This document shows positions 53,624-56,783 of a DNA stretch of 56,783 nucleotides, one piece after another (position 1 is the first letter of the stretch; every line of letters starts with the position of its first letter). The notes beneath the pieces were generated by a model. That model was not told the DNA's origin and ran no database searches. It saw nothing but the letters and a program-made list of their open reading frames with translations. The stretch lies in assembly GCF_002086675.1 (NCBI RefSeq), contig NZ_MVIF01000027.1:1-56783 (forward strand), read 5' to 3'. The stretch comes from Mycobacterium persicum (GTDB lineage Bacteria > Actinomycetota > Actinomycetes > Mycobacteriales > Mycobacteriaceae). A program made the translations under genes and the position numbers.

Positions 53624-54508
53624 TTGCCCAACAAGAGTGGTGAAAACGACGGCCTAGAGCCGCATTTCGACGATGTGCAGGCCCACTACGACCTGTCCGA
53701 CGACTTCTTCAGGCTGTTCCTGGATGCGACGCAGACCTACAGTTGCGCCTACTTCGAACGCGAGGACATGACCCTCGAGCAGGCGCAGCTGGCCAAGATC
53801 GACCTAGCGCTGGGCAAGCTGGGGCTGCAACCGGGCATGACGCTGCTCGACATCGGATGCGGCTGGGGCGCCACGATCGTCCGAGCCCTCGAGTGTTACG
53901 ACGTCAGCGTCGTAGGTCTGACGCTGAGCCGCAATCAGCATGCCCACGTGCAGCAACTGCTCGACGAGCATCCCAGCGCCCGAAACAAGCGCGTGCTGCT
54001 GCGCGGCTGGGAGCAGTTCGACGAAAAGGTGGACCGCATAGTCTCGATCGGCGCCTTCGAGCACTTCGGCCGCAAGCGCTACTCCGACTTCTTCGCGATG
54101 GCTTACCAGGCGCTGCCACACGACGGCATGATGCTGCTGCACACCATCATCAAGCCCAGCGATGAGGAGTTCGCCGAACGTGGACTGCCCATCACCATGA
54201 CCAAGCTGCGGTTCATGAAGTTCATCATGGACGAGATCTTTCCGGGGGGCGACCTGCCCAGCGCCAAGGTCGTCGAGGAGCATGCGCGACAGGCCGGCTT
54301 TGCCGTCAAACTGGTCCAGCCGTTGCGACTGCACTACGCCCGTACCCTCGACACCTGGGCCGCCGCGCTGCAGGCGCACCGGGACGAGGCCATCGCGATT
54401 CAGTCCCAAGAGGTCTACGACCGCTACATGAAGTACTTGACCGGTTGCGCCGAGCTGTTTCGCGAGGGCTATACCGACGTTGCGCAGTTCACCCTGTCCA
54501 AGGGCTGA
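53624..54508 (+). CDS. Mycolic acid / cyclopropane fatty acid methyltransferase (CmaA/MmaA family)
   Basis: 294-aa SAM-dependent methyltransferase. FDDVQAHYDLSDDFFRLFLDATQTYSCAYFER is the family N-terminus; GMTLLDIGCGWGATIV binds SAM; VGLTLSRNQHAHV, RIVSIGAFEHFGRKRYSDFF, MMLLHTI and IFPGGDLPS line the lipid pocket; the end YDRYMKYLTGCAELFREGYTDVAQFTL is as in MmaA proteins. These enzymes add methyl, cyclopropane or hydroxyl groups to meromycolate chains. It lacks the short insertion of CmaA2 and resembles the MmaA1-4/UmaA group; the exact modification cannot be read off. TTG 53624 follows AGAGGTGA. Confidence 0.93.
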   Translation: MPNKSGENDGLEPHFDDVQAHYDLSDDFFRLFLDATQTYSCAYFEREDMTLEQAQLAKIDLALGKLGLQPGMTLLDIGCGWGATIVRALECYDVSVVGLTLSRNQHAHVQQLLDEHPSARNKRVLLRGWEQFDEKVDRIVSIGAFEHFGRKRYSDFFAMAYQALPHDGMMLLHTIIKPSDEEFAERGLPITMTKLRFMKFIMDEIFPGGDLPSAKVVEEHARQAGFAVKLVQPLRLHYARTLDTWAAALQAHRDEAIAIQSQEVYDRYMKYLTGCAELFREGYTDVAQFTLSKG

Positions 54509-54654
54509 GCACGTCGCCAAGTCACCGAGAAGAGTTGTGCCGCACGCTACCCGGGCTCGTCCTCGTCGTTGCTGTCTCGCAGGAGTTTCTCGGGGTGGAA
54601 GTAGCTGTTGGTTCGTGGTCGGCTCGTTGATCCAGATGAGTCGAGATGGGCCGG

Positions 54655-54935
54655 TGGGATCCACTCGGATGCGCATGACGGGCGAGGCGGATGACATCGC
54701 TCATCGGCAACGAGGCGCCGCCGCCGGTGGTTGCCTTGCCGGCCGCGGCTTCGAGGTCTTTGAGTGTGGTGGTCACAATGATCGATGCCGGTAATCCGTT
54801 GTGCTGGACCAGATCTCCGCTGGCCAGCAGTCCACGCAGGCCGGCCAGCACACCGTCATGGTTGCGCTGACTTTCCGAGCGGGTGTCGCCACTTGAACTC
54901 CCCATGTCCGAAACACTATGCAGACCCACCGACAA
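54655..54935 (-). pseudogene. Remnant of a 13E12-type DUF222/HNH endonuclease gene
   Basis: The minus strand encodes [45 protein letters not shown] and [19 protein letters not shown], close to the central part of mycobacterial 13E12-repeat proteins. The N-terminal DUF222 region and the C-terminal HNH motif are absent, and the sequence diverges after RLARHAH. It is therefore a fragment of a repeated, mobile-like gene family. The rest of 54509-54981 shows no gene. Confidence 0.8.
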
Positions 54936-54981
54936 GAAAGCCGCAGAAAACGACTATCCGGCAAGAGATTTCATGTTTCGC

Positions 54982-56550
54982 TCACAGCGAACGTCCTGCC
55001 GCCACCCGTAATTCGGCCAATGACTCGTCGGCGGCGCCTTCGACCATCGCTCCCTGGGCGGCTTGGCACTGCAGATAGTCGACGATCGCATCGGTGAGTA
55101 GCTCACCCGGGGCGACCACCGGAATGCCCGGCGGATAAGGGCAGATCATCTCCGCAGAAACGCGACCGGCCGCCTGCTGCCACGGCACCATCTCGGTCGC
55201 GCCCAGGAAGGCGTCGCGCGGCAACATGACGGTTTCGGTGCGCAGGTCCGACCACGCCGGCACATCGTCGACGGTGCGCGGCTGGGCGCCGGCGTGTTCC
55301 TCGGCCAACGCCGCCATGGCGTCGACCAGTCGTTGCGCGGTGGCGTCGGTGTCTGCGTAGCTGATCAAGGCCATCACCCGGCGGTGATCGGACAGTTCCA
55401 TATGGATGCCGCAGCGTTCCCGCAACCAGTCAGCGGCCTGGAACCCGGTCAGACCCAGCCCGACGACGTCGACGGTGACATGGGTCGGATCGAACGCGAA
55501 AGCACCTGGGCTGCCAAGGATTTCATCACCCATGAGGCTCAGCCCCGGCATCCGCGCGAGTTCCGATCTGACCCGCAGCGCCAAATCGATCGCGTCGCCC
55601 AGCAGCCCCTCGCCATCTTGTTGAAACTCGCGCCGGGCCGCGTCGATGGACGACAACAACAGCGACGACGCGCTCGTCGATTGCTCGAGTTCGAACACCA
55701 GCGACAACCGCGTCGGATCGATCCGATCGCCCTGCCTGCTGAGCACCGAGGTCTGCAGCAACCCGTTGAGTGTCTTGTGGACGCTGCCGATGCACAAGTC
55801 GGCGCCGCACTCCAGCGCCGAGGGCGGAAGCCGGCTGCAGAAGCTGTAGTCCAGTCCCCAGGCGTCGTCGGTGATCAGCGGGATGTCTTGGGCGTGGGCC
55901 ACTTCCGCGAGCCGGCGAATGTCGGCGCTGACGCCGTAGTAGGTCGGGGTGAACACCATGGCGGCGACCGCCTCGGGATGTTCCCGCAGGACCTGCTCCA
56001 GCCGCGCGGGGTCCACGCCGTGGGCGAGTTGCCAACGCTGGTCGTATTCGGGTTCCACGTAGGCCGGCATGGCGCCGGACAGCACCAGTGCAGAAAACGC
56101 CGACTTGTGGCCGTTGCGGGCCATGACCAGGGTCTCGCCCGGGCGCACCGCCGCCATCATCGCGACGTGGACGTTCTCCGTGCTGCCGTTGGCGGAGAAC
56201 AAGGTCTCGTCGGCGCCCACGGCCGCGGCGAACAGTTTCATGGCGGTCGGCTCCACCTGCCAGGACTGGTGCCGGTTGTCGACGCCCTTGTTCATCGCCA
56301 CGTCGGCGCGAAATGCCTCGGAACCCATCCAGCGGGCCGCGAGCGGTGGCATCCGGCCGGTACCCGATCGGTGGGCCGGGATGCCGAAGGCGATGTCGCC
56401 GCGCTGCTGGAACGCCTGAATCGCGTCGCCGATCGGGGTGGCGTCGGGCTGGGCGCGGGCCGGCCCCGCCTGCGCCTCCGCTTGCGCTCTCGCGATGTTC
56501 TTGCGGCGCTGATGATCGATGCGTTTGGAGAACGACTTTGCGGTTGTCAC
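54982..56550 (-). CDS. PLP-dependent Orn/Lys/Arg decarboxylase family protein (522 aa)
   Basis: Fold-type I PLP enzyme. The cofactor Lys lies in CIGSVHKTLNGLLQTSV; other marks are FGIPAHRSGTG near the N-terminus, ANGSTENVHVAMMAAVRPGETLVMARNGHKS, TPTYYGVSADI, ITDDAWGLDY and the C-terminal AEMICPYPPGIPVVAPGE. Members decarboxylate arginine, lysine or ornithine, giving polyamines or consuming protons; the length fits the short (non-wing) type. GTG 56550 is chosen because GGGAGG lies 8 nt upstream and VTTAKSFSKRIDHQ begins there; the open frame runs 53 codons further. Substrate specificity cannot be decided. Acid resistance or polyamine synthesis would agree with the nearby antiporter. Confidence 0.9.
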   Translation of the reverse strand: MTTAKSFSKRIDHQRRKNIARAQAEAQAGPARAQPDATPIGDAIQAFQQRGDIAFGIPAHRSGTGRMPPLAARWMGSEAFRADVAMNKGVDNRHQSWQVEPTAMKLFAAAVGADETLFSANGSTENVHVAMMAAVRPGETLVMARNGHKSAFSALVLSGAMPAYVEPEYDQRWQLAHGVDPARLEQVLREHPEAVAAMVFTPTYYGVSADIRRLAEVAHAQDIPLITDDAWGLDYSFCSRLPPSALECGADLCIGSVHKTLNGLLQTSVLSRQGDRIDPTRLSLVFELEQSTSASSLLLSSIDAARREFQQDGEGLLGDAIDLALRVRSELARMPGLSLMGDEILGSPGAFAFDPTHVTVDVVGLGLTGFQAADWLRERCGIHMELSDHRRVMALISYADTDATAQRLVDAMAALAEEHAGAQPRTVDDVPAWSDLRTETVMLPRDAFLGATEMVPWQQAAGRVSAEMICPYPPGIPVVAPGELLTDAIVDYLQCQAAQGAMVEGAADESLAELRVAAGRSL

Positions 56551-56715
56551 TTTCGTGGCCTCCCTCAGGGTGCGGCGCGCTGCCCGGCGCCGGTGGCCCA
56601 CTCTTGTTGGCGGAGGCGAGCGCGCTTGGAATCCCTCATGACCACCGCCACTTCGTTTCGTGGCCATGAGTACCCACTGTTGGCTGCTGGTATGCGGGGT
56701 TAGCCCCAATACCGT

Positions 56716-56783
56716 TCAGTTAAGACGGTGGATGGTGATGTTTGGTGAATGCTCGGGTTGGAGCCAGTGGGCGTAGTCGGCGC
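56716..56783 (-). CDS. Possible C-terminal end of a gene entering from the right
   Basis: On the minus strand the last 68 bases read ADYAHWLQPEHSPNITIHRLN and then TGA. Just beyond the stop is ACGGTATTGGGG, which could be the end of an insertion sequence (a terminal inverted repeat usually follows a transposase stop closely). With only 22 codons neither the gene nor the element can be identified. The 165 bp between this and the decarboxylase start hold nothing I can assign. Confidence 0.25.
   Translation of the reverse strand, partial: ADYAHWLQPEHSPNITIHRLN

Overview
The window is a stretch of GC-rich actinobacterial chromosome, almost certainly from a slow-growing Mycobacterium. From ffh to amiC (about 14.8-44.4 kb) gene content and order follow Mycobacterium tuberculosis Rv2916c to Rv2888c, as I recall that map: ffh, amidohydrolase, pknI, aminoacylase-like amidohydrolase, TetR, dacB2, SnoaL protein, rpsP, khpA, rimM, trmD, lppW, rplS, lepB, rnhB, DUF2469, then fdhD, yraN, comM, dprA, viuB, xerC, M23 peptidase, rpsB, tsf, amiC. 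The species was not determined.

Region 1 (1-12.8 kb) is an accessory natural-product locus. Two class II lanthionine synthetases (LanM) are present, one cut by the left edge on the + strand and one complete on the - strand. Between them, on the - strand, lie a heterodimeric ABC exporter pair, a cupin-motif protein, a 2OG-Fe(II) oxygenase with TPRs and a 65-aa NHLP-type leader-like protein. Two short genes, found by direct translation of the gaps, look like the lanthipeptide precursors: lanA1 (2773-2946) next to lanM1 and lanA2 (12641-12802) directly upstream of lanM2. Both encode Ser/Thr-rich C-termini with three Cys, including a Cys-Cys pair. A two-LanM, two-LanA layout recalls two-peptide lantibiotics. 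No C39 leader peptidase is visible.

Region 2 (12.8-14.8 kb) is a decayed junction with a WD40-repeat remnant, a META-domain secreted protein, a small hypothetical gene and a three-copy 56-bp tandem repeat with strong hairpins just before ffh.

Region 3 (14.8-44.4 kb) is the conserved backbone for translation, protein export, cell-wall and DNA processing. It has local differences from the M. tuberculosis order: a GAF-ANTAR regulator, a WS/DGAT acyltransferase and an epimerase-like protein lie between DUF2469 and fdhD with no fdhF; a lactate 2-monooxygenase-like gene lies between viuB and xerC; and a 665-bp gene-free stretch follows xerC.

Region 4 (44.5-56.8 kb) departs from the backbone: a DUF1360 membrane protein, a ChaB-domain protein, a seven-gene Mrp/Mbh-type cation/proton antiporter module, a secreted glycoside hydrolase, an N-acetylglutaminylglutamine synthetase-like GNAT/ATP-grasp enzyme, a mycolic acid methyltransferase-like gene, a 13E12-type HNH remnant and a PLP-dependent Orn/Lys/Arg decarboxylase. 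Antiporter, ChaB and osmolyte-type genes together suggest an osmotic or cation/pH adaptation block. The right edge may enter an insertion sequence.
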